The notes beneath the pieces are model-generated. The model worked only from the letters and a program-made list of their open reading frames with translations. It had not been told where the DNA came from and did not search any database. Below are positions 1-5,595 of a stretch of DNA of 7,578 bases, piece after piece (within the stretch, counting starts at the first letter, position 1; each line of letters opens with the position of its first letter). The stretch is taken from the NCBI GenBank assembly GCA_900319195.1, contig ONNL01000093.1, positions 1 to 7,578 of the forward strand, given 5' to 3'. The translations under genes and the position numbers were made by a program. The stretch comes from an uncultured Ruminococcus sp. Lineage in GTDB: Bacteria > Bacillota > Clostridia > Oscillospirales > Ruminococcaceae.

Positions 1-7
1 AAGTGCC

Positions 8-43
8 TTGCATATACGCAAATCAAAGATTTGCTCCATGCAA
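8..43. repeat. Small inverted repeat (hairpin) in the upstream structured region
   Basis: The inner arms GCAAATC (18-24) and GATTTGC (28-34) are perfectly complementary around an AAA loop. The outer arms TTGCAT (8-13) and ATGCAA (38-43) extend the hairpin after a small internal loop. No T-run follows, so it does not look like a terminator. It sits beside other inverted repeats in 1-260 and is probably part of the same repeat element, though that link is inferred. Confidence 0.55.
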
Positions 44-50
44 TCGGCAA

Positions 51-84
51 ATAGCAAACTCCAAAAACTTTTGTCGTTTGCTAT
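51..84. repeat. Inverted repeat (hairpin) in the upstream structured region
   Basis: ATAGCAAAC (51-59) pairs perfectly with GTTTGCTAT (76-84). Inside it, CAAAA (62-66) faces TTTTG (69-73), so the fold could be nested. Bases 47-59 (GGCAAATAGCAAAC-like) resemble 234-248 and the complement of 135-147, which ties this hairpin to the larger palindrome downstream. The function is unknown. Confidence 0.55.
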
Positions 85-118
85 AAAGTATAAAGGGGTA
101 TTCAAAGTTTTAGGTGGC

Positions 119-252
119 TTTTGCAATAAGCGGCGTTCGCATTTGCCTATTATATCACAAACCCTCAGCCTGTCAAGACTAAAACAAGCGCCGCAAGCGG
201 CGGTCTTGACAGCCTATCGTGTTTGTGAGGGTGGGCAAATACGCAAACACCG
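119..252. repeat. Dispersed intergenic repeat with a long imperfect palindrome
   Basis: Bases 131-179 and 203-252 form an imperfect inverted repeat of about 49 bp per arm. The innermost 10 bp are perfect (CTGTCAAGAC 170-179 with GTCTTGACAG 203-212). The outer ends also match closely: the complement of 135-147 is GGCAAATGCGAAC, against GGCAAATACGCAAAC at 234-248. Nested in the centre is a perfect 6-bp GC hairpin, CGCCGC (189-194) / GCGGCG (197-202). The first 32 bases (119-150) recur exactly at 7547-7578. This fits a miniature inverted-repeat or REP-like element, or a structured RNA. No transposase, target-site duplication or protein is visible. A reading frame of 94 codons crosses the region (8-292) but looks like a by-product of the repeat. 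Confidence 0.7.
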
Positions 253-337
253 ACCCGAAACGACCACCCAAAAAAGTGATTTACCCATATAAAATTACCT
301 GTCCGAAGCATCAGGTTCTGATAAAGGTTGTGAACAG

Positions 338-1216
338 ATGTCATTTCATGATATAAGAGACGCTTTCTTCAGTATTCTCAGCACACTTGAATTCATTGAT
401 ATAATCGACGTTGCGATACTTGCCTATATAATCTACTATCTGCTGAAGCTTATACGCGAGACCCGTGCGGGTCAGCTCGTCAAGGGCATACTTATCCTTG
501 TCGGCGGCTATTTCATCAGCAATTTCTTCGGTCTCAAGACAATTACATATCTTCTCAAGCAGACACTCGACATCGGACTTATCGCCATGATAATCCTCTT
601 TCAGCCGGAGCTGCGCCGTGTGCTCGAAAAGGCGGGACGTACAAAGTTTGGTGTACGGCTTTTCAATCTCGGTGCTAATTCCGATGAGACGATACAGAGG
701 TGGAAGCCTGCTATCGAGGCTATCTGCGATTCATGCGTGGAGCTTTCCGCAACATATACGGGAGCTCTTATCGTTGTGGAAAGACAGGTCCGCCTCGGTG
801 AACAGATAGAAACGGGAACGATACTCAACGCGACTCCGAGCAAGGAGGTATTCGGCAATATCTTCTACCCGAAAACTCCGCTTCACGACGGAGCGGTCAT
901 CATGCGCGACGGCATCATTCTTGCAGCAGCCTGCTTTCTTCCCAAGCCGCAGAAGGACGCTCTTATCAACAAGAAGCTCGGCTCGCGTCACAGAGCGGCT
1001 ATCGGTATGAGTGAAAATTCCGACGCTATCGTCATAGTTGTCTCTGAGGAGACAGGACAGATCTCCGTTGCCATGAACGGCACCCTCACGAGAGACTATA
1101 ACCGCGACAAGCTCAAAACACTGCTTGCGGAGGAGCTCTACAACGAGAGCACAGAGAAGAATGCTTCGGCAAAGAAGCGCTTTTTCAGACGCTCGGAGAG
1201 GAAGGATAAGGAATGA
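338..1216 (+). CDS. cdaA: Diadenylate cyclase CdaA (c-di-AMP synthase)
   Basis: This membrane enzyme condenses two ATP into cyclic di-AMP, a second messenger controlling potassium and osmolyte transport and cell-wall homeostasis. The 292 residues match the usual CdaA length of about 270-290. Three hydrophobic helices (about 23-38, 47-62 and 75-90) are followed by a linker and a DisA_N-type cyclase domain (about 105-265). GALIVVER lies at 142-149, and the two hallmark catalytic motifs are present: DGA at 184-186 in LHDGAVIM, and RHR at 217-219 in GSRHRAAIGM. Both look intact, so the enzyme should be active. The C-terminal 20 residues are Lys/Arg-rich. The start at 338 has AAAGG (323-327) ten bases upstream. 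The end overlaps cdaR in an ATGA, implying translational coupling. The gene starts about 85 bases after the palindromic repeat, and no convincing promoter was found in between. Confidence 0.96.
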   Translation: MSFHDIRDAFFSILSTLEFIDIIDVAILAYIIYYLLKLIRETRAGQLVKGILILVGGYFISNFFGLKTITYLLKQTLDIGLIAMIILFQPELRRVLEKAGRTKFGVRLFNLGANSDETIQRWKPAIEAICDSCVELSATYTGALIVVERQVRLGEQIETGTILNATPSKEVFGNIFYPKTPLHDGAVIMRDGIILAAACFLPKPQKDALINKKLGSRHRAAIGMSENSDAIVIVVSEETGQISVAMNGTLTRDYNRDKLKTLLAEELYNESTEKNASAKKRFFRRSERKDKE

Positions 1217-2517
1217 ACCTGTTGAGTAAGCACTGCAAAAAGAAAAAAAGGGGCATGAATTTCAGCCTTGCTGTATATTCTGTGCTCATTGCAATATTTG
1301 TATGGTTCGTCATTTCGATGACCTTCTATCCCTCCGTACCCAAGACCATTGATAATGTCCCCCTGACTATCGACATTTCGTCGTCCTCCTCGGAGGAGGG
1401 ACTTACCGTTATCTCACAGGACGTGAGCAAGGTCAGGATAAAAATACTCGGAAGCCGTACAGAAGTCGGAAACCTCAGAGCAGAGGACTTCAAGGCGTAT
1501 GTGAGAACTGACGGCGTTGACAGCTCGGGAAAGAGGACTATGTCCGTAGAGGTCAAAAAACCGAAGGGAGTGGAGATACAGTCGATAATTCCTTCAACGG
1601 TGTCCGTTGTCTTTGATAAATACGAGACTATCGAGGTGCCTGTTGAGCCGAAGCTTACCAACGTGAAGTTTGCCGAGGGCAAGGCTGCCGATCCCGACGA
1701 GGTGTCGTGCGAGCCCTCTGTTGTCAACATCACGGGTCCCTCCGCACAGCTCAGCAAGATAGACAAGTGCTATGCGCTCTCGGACAAGGAGCTCACTCTT
1801 GATTCATCATACACCATGCAGAGCGACGACATTCAGCTCTGTGCCGAGGACGGCACCATAATCGACCAGTCCGACCTGACCTTTGACAATTCCGTATTCA
1901 GCATAAATATCCCCGTGCTCACGCAAAAGACCGTGGGACTTGCTGTGACGATAGCAAACGCTCCCGAGGACTTCGACCAGTCATATCTGAAATTCAGAAT
2001 GTCCGCGGACTCGATAACCATTGCCACAAGAAACAGCGACGCACAGATACCCGATACCCTCGAGATAGGCAAGATAGTCCTCAGTGACCTTGATATAGGC
2101 TATTCCAAGACATTCGACATCAGCTCGGTACTTGAATCGAAGGAAATGATAAATATGTCCGACCTCGACACAGTTACCGTAACTCTCGAGGATTCGGGAC
2201 TTATCAAGAAGGACATCACTCTCAGCGACTTCACGGTGAGAAATGCCGCGGACAGCAACTACGATTATAAGGTGCTTACGCAGAGCCTTACTATTACAAT
2301 GGTAGGGGAGCCTGAGAGCATCAACGAGCTCACCGCGAGCGACATAGTTGCGGACGTTAATCTGCTCAATGCTGATACCTCGCTCTCGCAGTTCACCTAT
2401 GACGTTACGGTGTCGTGCCCTGCCTATGATAATGTCTGGGCGGTTACGAAATCGAAGGTGACTGTTCAAAAGACCGAGAAGCCGACAACTACAACTGTTC
2501 CGACTACTACCACGTAA
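1213..2517 (+). CDS. cdaR: CdaR, YbbR-repeat regulator of CdaA, with a Thr-rich C-terminal tail
   Basis: This is a single-pass membrane protein that binds and modulates the diadenylate cyclase encoded just upstream. A basic N-terminus (CKKKKRG, from residue 8) precedes one membrane helix (about 17-38), putting the rest outside the cell. Four YbbR-like beta repeats can be traced at about 45-136, 139-234, 239-328 and 334-421. Each carries a similar strand-turn, for example VRIKILGSRTEV (74-85), VVNITGPSAQL (170-180) and LTITMVGEPESI (359-370). The protein ends in EKPTTTTVPTTTT, a Thr/Pro tail unusual for CdaR and like the linkers of secreted Ruminococcus proteins. The first ATG overlaps the cdaA stop (ATGA), with GGAGAGG upstream. 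Met15 (1255) after AAAGGGGC is a possible alternative start. No glmM follows. Confidence 0.93.
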   Translation: MNLLSKHCKKKKRGMNFSLAVYSVLIAIFVWFVISMTFYPSVPKTIDNVPLTIDISSSSSEEGLTVISQDVSKVRIKILGSRTEVGNLRAEDFKAYVRTDGVDSSGKRTMSVEVKKPKGVEIQSIIPSTVSVVFDKYETIEVPVEPKLTNVKFAEGKAADPDEVSCEPSVVNITGPSAQLSKIDKCYALSDKELTLDSSYTMQSDDIQLCAEDGTIIDQSDLTFDNSVFSINIPVLTQKTVGLAVTIANAPEDFDQSYLKFRMSADSITIATRNSDAQIPDTLEIGKIVLSDLDIGYSKTFDISSVLESKEMINMSDLDTVTVTLEDSGLIKKDITLSDFTVRNAADSNYDYKVLTQSLTITMVGEPESINELTASDIVADVNLLNADTSLSQFTYDVTVSCPAYDNVWAVTKSKVTVQKTEKPTTTTVPTTTT

Positions 2518-2615
2518 AAGTACGGCACGTAATATACAAGCAGTTATATTTATGTCAATTTATACACATATCTTTCAAACCTTGCAAATTTTTTCGCAAA
2601 TATTGCCATTTGTTC

Positions 2616-2696
2616 ACAGAATGTTAACAAAATCTGATAACAAATGTGCTATAATATGATTCGTAAAAAAGTCACAGAATCATAACAGAATGTTAA
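2616..2696. repeat. Pair of 12-bp direct repeats around the promoter of the dockerin gene
   Basis: ACAGAATGTTAA occurs at 2616-2627 and again at 2685-2696, one copy on each side of the likely -10 box at 2650-2655. The region is AT-rich, so chance is possible. The placement would suit a regulator binding site, but no regulator is known. Confidence 0.4.
2647..2655 (+). promoter_or_regulatory. Probable extended -10 promoter for the dockerin protein gene
   Basis: TGC directly precedes a perfect TATAAT (2650-2655), an extended -10 arrangement. A -35 box is weak: TTAACA at 2624-2629 would leave a 20-bp spacer. Transcription would begin near 2662, giving a leader of about 64 bases. No terminator is visible between cdaR (ends 2517) and here, so read-through from cdaAR remains possible. 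Confidence 0.6.
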
Positions 2697-2725
2697 TGTT
2701 CTGGGGTTTGAAAGGATGATTTATT

Positions 2726-4699
2726 ATGGGTTCAAAATTCACAGGCAGAGTCAAGGCTTCTGTTCTCAGCCTTGCAATCGCGGCAACTTCCGTGCCCGCA
2801 GCTATGGCGGCAACTCCCGCTGGAGCTGTAACAGAGGCAAATATCACGGCTGACGTTCTCAAGACTGCTGCTGTTACTCTTGCAGTTGACGACAGCACAA
2901 CAGGCACTATCCCCGCAGGTGCAACGTCTATCACGTTCACTATTGAGAGCGAATATGCAACAAGCTTCTCCTATGGTCTCGGTGTATCGACAAGCAGCTC
3001 GGGCTATTGGTCAGAGCATACAAAGACAGGTACATGGGCTTCAAAGGGCTCGGGCTATTCAGTTGACCTCAAGGTAGGTACTAACAAGATAACTGTTGAG
3101 CTTCCTTCGGACGTTACAACTGGTACAGGCTCAAAGTATGAGCTCAGATGCTACTATTGCTCTCACTGGGACAACAGTGTCGGTGACATGGTCGAAAACT
3201 CGGTAACGCTCACAGGTGTTTCGGCAGACGGCGGTTCATCAACAGAGGATCCGTCAGAGACTCCCGAGATCCCGCACAACAACAAGAAGAGCGGCGAGTG
3301 GGGCTTCACGGATAACGGCGACGGTACAGCTACTATTTGGGCAACATATACAAAGCAGCTCGAGGAGCTCGATACAGTTCTCACACAGGGCTATGATGAG
3401 GATTACTACAAGGATCACCCCGAGGAAGCGGAAGAAGAGGGTTATCCGATAAATTCGAGAAAGTTCTCATATTCCGAGTTCGGTATCACAGACCTCTCGG
3501 GTATCACGATCGAGTCCCTTACAGCTACTATCGAGTCGGATACTGAAATGGCAACATTCATGTACGGCGGCGGACTTAACGTAGAGTCCGGTTCACCTTC
3601 TGATACTGAGTACGCAAAGGTACAGGCAGGGGTGAAGGAAAGCGGCAGCTACTGGTACAACGACATGGGTGCTGAGGAAGTAGAAAAGTTCGAGGCGGCA
3701 GGCGTTGAATTCGGTATTACTCCCGGAAACGGCTGCACTGCAACGGACGCAGGCACATACTACAATGCTTACTGGGAGGTTCCCGCAGAGGTACAGAAGG
3801 ACGTTACAACTCGTTCAAACGATAGTATATCATTCCAGTTCTGGTATGGTGTCGGCGCTGAGGAAGCTGAGCTTAAAACTGTAACTCTTACAGGCGCAGC
3901 TCTCACATATACAAAGACAGTGACAGTTCCCTATACGGCTTCTGTTGAGACAGCTGTCAAGTCTGAGCTGACTTATTCCGATACAGATCTCAACAGCCTG
4001 AAGGTTCCCTATGCTGACCTCGGCATTGATGAAAAGAAGAAGGTTTACGCTATTCGTTTCGATATAAGCACAACATCAGATATTGAGAAGCTCGTTTACA
4101 ATGTTGGTACAAGCACATCATCTGAGGCAACAGATTATTGGTATCAGGATGAAGTAAGCTATGTGGTTCTCAATGCAGGCGATACTGCTGAGCTTATGTG
4201 GATAGTTCCCAAAAATCTCGCAGGAACAACAGCTGATACTAATATCATCGGTACAGACGGCGAGGTCTACTTCGGTTACTATTACGGTGCTGCTGATTCC
4301 ATAAAGATCGACAACATCGAGGTATACTACGATGAGCCTGTTGTAACTACAACAACTACGACGACAACAGTTACCACTACAACAACTACTAAGGCAGCAA
4401 CAACAACGACTACTGCAAAGGCTACCACAACAACTACAAAGGCTGTAACTACGACCACAACAGCTCCGACTACAGCAGATGTGGATAAGGTCTATGGCGA
4501 CGCTAATGGTGACGGGATCGTATCCGTTGCTGACCCGACACTCATCATGCAGGTAGCTGCAAATCCTAACGACTTCAGCATAAAGGACGAGGATAAACCG
4601 TATGCGGACGTTTCAGGCGGCGGCGACGGCATAACACCTGCTGACGCTCTGACTATCCAGAAATACCTTGCAGGAAGCGTATCTAAACTCCCCGAATAA
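2726..4699 (+). CDS. Secreted dockerin protein with three related beta-rich (CBM-like) modules
   Basis: This 657-residue exported protein is probably attached to a cohesin-bearing scaffoldin; no catalytic domain is recognised. A signal peptide covers 1-28, with a hydrophobic core ASVLSLAIAA and a probable cut after AMA (26-28). Three modules follow at about 46-165, 187-398 and 412-536. They share an ordered signature: a strand ending in a Y-x-x-G turn and YW (YGLGVSTSSSGYW 83-95; MYGGGLNV 279-286 then SYW 308-310; YNVGTSTSS 458-466 then YW 471-472), a G-x-x-x-x-W/V-P segment, and a Y/F-rich strand ending in V-T-L-T-G or IEVYY. Exposed Trp/Tyr suggest glycan binding (inference). A Thr-rich linker (541-583) leads to a type I dockerin (about 589-657). 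Its first calcium loop is canonical (D592-D603); the second (D628-D640) is one residue longer. The protein ends KLPE. The ribosome site AAAGGATGA lies at 2711-2719. The family may correspond to an existing Ruminococcus domain of unknown function; I could not confirm this. Confidence 0.9.
   Translation: MGSKFTGRVKASVLSLAIAATSVPAAMAATPAGAVTEANITADVLKTAAVTLAVDDSTTGTIPAGATSITFTIESEYATSFSYGLGVSTSSSGYWSEHTKTGTWASKGSGYSVDLKVGTNKITVELPSDVTTGTGSKYELRCYYCSHWDNSVGDMVENSVTLTGVSADGGSSTEDPSETPEIPHNNKKSGEWGFTDNGDGTATIWATYTKQLEELDTVLTQGYDEDYYKDHPEEAEEEGYPINSRKFSYSEFGITDLSGITIESLTATIESDTEMATFMYGGGLNVESGSPSDTEYAKVQAGVKESGSYWYNDMGAEEVEKFEAAGVEFGITPGNGCTATDAGTYYNAYWEVPAEVQKDVTTRSNDSISFQFWYGVGAEEAELKTVTLTGAALTYTKTVTVPYTASVETAVKSELTYSDTDLNSLKVPYADLGIDEKKKVYAIRFDISTTSDIEKLVYNVGTSTSSEATDYWYQDEVSYVVLNAGDTAELMWIVPKNLAGTTADTNIIGTDGEVYFGYYYGAADSIKIDNIEVYYDEPVVTTTTTTTTVTTTTTTKAATTTTTAKATTTTTKAVTTTTTAPTTADVDKVYGDANGDGIVSVADPTLIMQVAANPNDFSIKDEDKPYADVSGGGDGITPADALTIQKYLAGSVSKLPE
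4346..4474 (+). repeat. Low-complexity Thr-codon tract (linker)
   Basis: The sequence is a degenerate run of ACA/ACT/ACC/ACG codons broken by Ala, Lys and Val codons. It encodes residues 541-583 of the dockerin protein. Linkers of this kind keep modules apart and are often glycosylated. All four Thr codons are mixed, so this is probably not a simple slippage-prone microsatellite. Confidence 0.85.
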
Positions 4700-4722
4700 T
4701 ATAGGTAATAATTCCATATAAC

Positions 4723-4755
4723 AAAAAGCTCTCTGATAACTCAGAGAGCTTTTTT
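4723..4755 (+). terminator. Intrinsic terminator of the dockerin gene, probably bidirectional
   Basis: AGCTCTCTGA (4727-4736) and TCAGAGAGCT (4741-4750) form a perfect 10-bp stem with a TAAC loop, followed by a T-run to 4755. An A-run at 4723-4727 becomes a T-run on the other strand, so the hairpin could also stop minus-strand transcripts. It starts 24 bases after the dockerin gene stop codon. Confidence 0.92.
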
Positions 4756-4860
4756 CTGCCGCCGCACTTGCAGGGCAGTATCTATATCAAAGCAGACTTC
4801 ATAGATATGCCCTGTGTTACGAAGCTCTTCACGGACATATCTGCCACTTCGGAACGGCAT
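4741..4860 (-). CDS. Doubtful 39-residue small ORF or protein remnant
   Basis: A minus-strand frame runs from ATG (4860-4858) to TGA (4743-4741) and encodes 39 residues, starting MPFRSGRYVREELRNTG and ending QVRRQKKAL. The composition (YVREELRNTGHIYEV) looks protein-like rather than random, and the stop falls inside a hairpin that would terminate transcripts on this strand. Against it: it is very short, its ribosome site (AGCAGG, about nine bases upstream) is weak, and an inverted repeat (4771-4814) lies within it. I do not recognise a family. It may be a real small protein, the tail of a decayed gene, or chance. Confidence 0.22.
   Translation of the reverse strand: MPFRSGRYVREELRNTGHIYEVCFDIDTALQVRRQKKAL
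4771..4814. repeat. Intergenic inverted repeat 1
   Basis: CAGGGCAGTATCTAT (4771-4785) is complementary to ATAGATATGCCCTG (4801-4814), apart from one bulged base, around a 15-base loop. No T-run follows on the + strand. It could be a folded RNA or the remains of a mobile element. Confidence 0.6.
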
Positions 4861-4868
4861 AAGTAATC

Positions 4869-4946
4869 GCCTGCTTACTTTATTTTATGCAAAAATCCGA
4901 AAAAGGCAACAAAGAAATTTTTAACAGCTGCATAAAAAAGGCAGGC
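4869..4946. repeat. Intergenic inverted repeat 2
   Basis: GCCTGC (4869-4874) pairs with GCAGGC (4941-4946), and TTTTATGCA (4883-4891) pairs with TGCATAAAA (4929-4937). Unequal internal loops separate the two stems. AAAAAT (4891-4896) and ATTTTT (4917-4922) could extend the fold inward. The function is unknown. Confidence 0.55.
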
Positions 4947-5035
4947 TATTCTAACCGTGATACCAATATAGAGCTTTGTGTATTCTATTGAGGGAAACCT
5001 ATGCTGAAACAGGCAAAAAAAATTCCAAAAAAGGC

Positions 5036-5065
5036 TTGACAAAGGGCGTATATATATGATATAAT
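5036..5065 (+). promoter_or_regulatory. Strong sigma-A promoter of the rpmG-secE-nusG-rplK-rplA operon
   Basis: A perfect -35 box TTGACA (5036-5041) and a perfect -10 box TATAAT (5060-5065) are separated by 18 bp. This is the strongest promoter-like sequence in the window, as expected for a ribosomal protein operon. Transcription should start near 5072, leaving a leader of roughly 98 bases before rpmG. Confidence 0.92.
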
Positions 5066-5071
5066 GTTATT

Positions 5072-5131
5072 ACCTCGTCGGAGGTTTATTTTTTTGCGTC
5101 CTTCGAGGGAGGCAAACACTATCTACCCTCG
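5072..5131 (+). promoter_or_regulatory. Structured 5' leader of the rpmG operon
   Basis: The predicted transcript begins almost exactly at a hairpin, ACCTC (5072-5076) GTCG GAGGT (5081-5085), followed by the T-rich TTATTTTTTT (5086-5095). A second stem, CGAGGG (5104-5109) with CCCTCG (5126-5131), follows. The first hairpin could protect the 5' end of the mRNA or act as a weak early terminator. The 5-bp stem is too short to be sure of either. No known leader family is recognised. Confidence 0.4.
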
Positions 5132-5169
5132 CCTTGAGCGTGGGAAGTAATATTTCAGGAGGTGCCGAT

Positions 5170-5319
5170 ATGAGAGTAAAGGTTACTTTGGCTTGTACAG
5201 AATGCAAGCAGCGCAACTATGTTTCCAAAAAGAACAAGAAGAATGACCCTGACCGAATCGAAATGATGAAGTATTGCAAATTCTGCAAGAAGAGCACTCT
5301 TCATAAGGAAACCAAGTAA
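5170..5319 (+). CDS. rpmG: 50S ribosomal protein L33
   Basis: This is a small zinc-ribbon protein of the large ribosomal subunit. Its 49 residues match the family's usual length. Two CxxC pairs, C9-x-x-C12 and C36-x-x-C39, show it is the zinc-binding (C+) type rather than the zinc-independent paralogue. The N-terminus MRVKVTLACTECK and the KKNKKNDPDRIEMMKYC core are typical. The start at 5170 is chosen because AGGAGGTG (5157-5164) sits five bases before it; an upstream in-frame TTG at 5134 would add 12 residues foreign to the family and would bury that site. It is the first gene of the operon, 17 bases before secE. Confidence 0.97.
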   Translation: MRVKVTLACTECKQRNYVSKKNKKNDPDRIEMMKYCKFCKKSTLHKETK

Positions 5320-5336
5320 TCGAAAGGAGTATTTTT

Positions 5337-5567
5337 ATGGCTAAGGATACTTCGGAAAAAAAGGACAAGTCCACCAAAAAGGAGTCCGGCAAGATAGCCA
5401 AGTGGTTCAAGGATCTCAGAATTGAATTCAAGAAGGTCGTATGGCCCACTAAGGATACTGTTGTTAAGAATACTTCAGTTGTTGTCGGAGTTATCCTCGC
5501 TTCAGCAGTCTTTGTTGGTCTGCTCGATACGGGATTCCTCGCACTGATGGGACTTATCTATCGCTAA
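5337..5567 (+). CDS. secE: Preprotein translocase subunit SecE
   Basis: This is an essential subunit that clamps SecY in the protein-export channel of the plasma membrane. The 76 residues represent the short, single-helix form usual in Firmicutes. A Lys-rich cytosolic N-terminus (1-20) leads to the amphipathic signature KWFKDLRIEFKKVVWPT (22-38, with W36-P37), then one membrane helix at about 45-72. The ribosome site AAAGGAGT is at 5323-5330. Its place between rpmG and nusG is the classical arrangement. No tRNA-Trp gene, sometimes found nearby in other Firmicutes, is present here. Confidence 0.96.
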   Translation: MAKDTSEKKDKSTKKESGKIAKWFKDLRIEFKKVVWPTKDTVVKNTSVVVGVILASAVFVGLLDTGFLALMGLIYR

Positions 5568-5595
5568 GCAAAAGGAAGTCTAAAGGAGGATTGCT

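Larger units (their letters stand above)
4756..5035. other. Intergenic stretch with two long inverted repeats and no convincing gene
   Basis: This region lies between the terminator of the dockerin gene and the promoter of the rpmG operon. It contains the inverted repeats at 4771-4814 and 4869-4946 and the weak minus-strand frame described separately. Bases 4947-5035 are AT-rich and show no gene, tRNA or clear signal. A 12-codon frame at 5001-5039 is too short to credit. Confidence 0.6.

Noticed and set aside
206..211. TTGACA as a -35 box upstream of cdaA
   Set aside because: It is part of the inner arm of the palindrome, and no -10 box follows at 16-18 bp.
119..252. CRISPR array
   Set aside because: The repeats are inverted arms of one palindrome, not regularly spaced direct repeats with unique spacers, and no cas gene is present.
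8..292. 94-codon open frame on + before cdaA
   Set aside because: It runs straight through three inverted repeats, has no good ribosome site, and its sequence is the translation of a palindromic repeat. Similar frames arise by chance in such elements.
288..295. TATAAAAT as a -10 box for cdaA
   Set aside because: No -35-like sequence lies at the right distance (around 265-270), and there is no extended -10 TG. It is too weak to list.
1981..2469. 162-codon minus-strand frame inside cdaR
   Set aside because: It is antisense to a well-supported gene, has no family resemblance, and reflects the codon pattern of cdaR. The frames at 1326-1766 and 7044-7406 on the minus strand are rejected for the same reason.
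5001..5039. 12-codon frame MLKQAKKIPKKA as a leader peptide
   Set aside because: It ends within the -35 box of the rpmG promoter, so it lies upstream of the transcript, and the region is simply A-rich.
5134..5169. TTG start extending L33 by 12 residues
   Set aside because: The extension would cover the AGGAGGTG ribosome site at 5157-5164 and gives residues foreign to L33.
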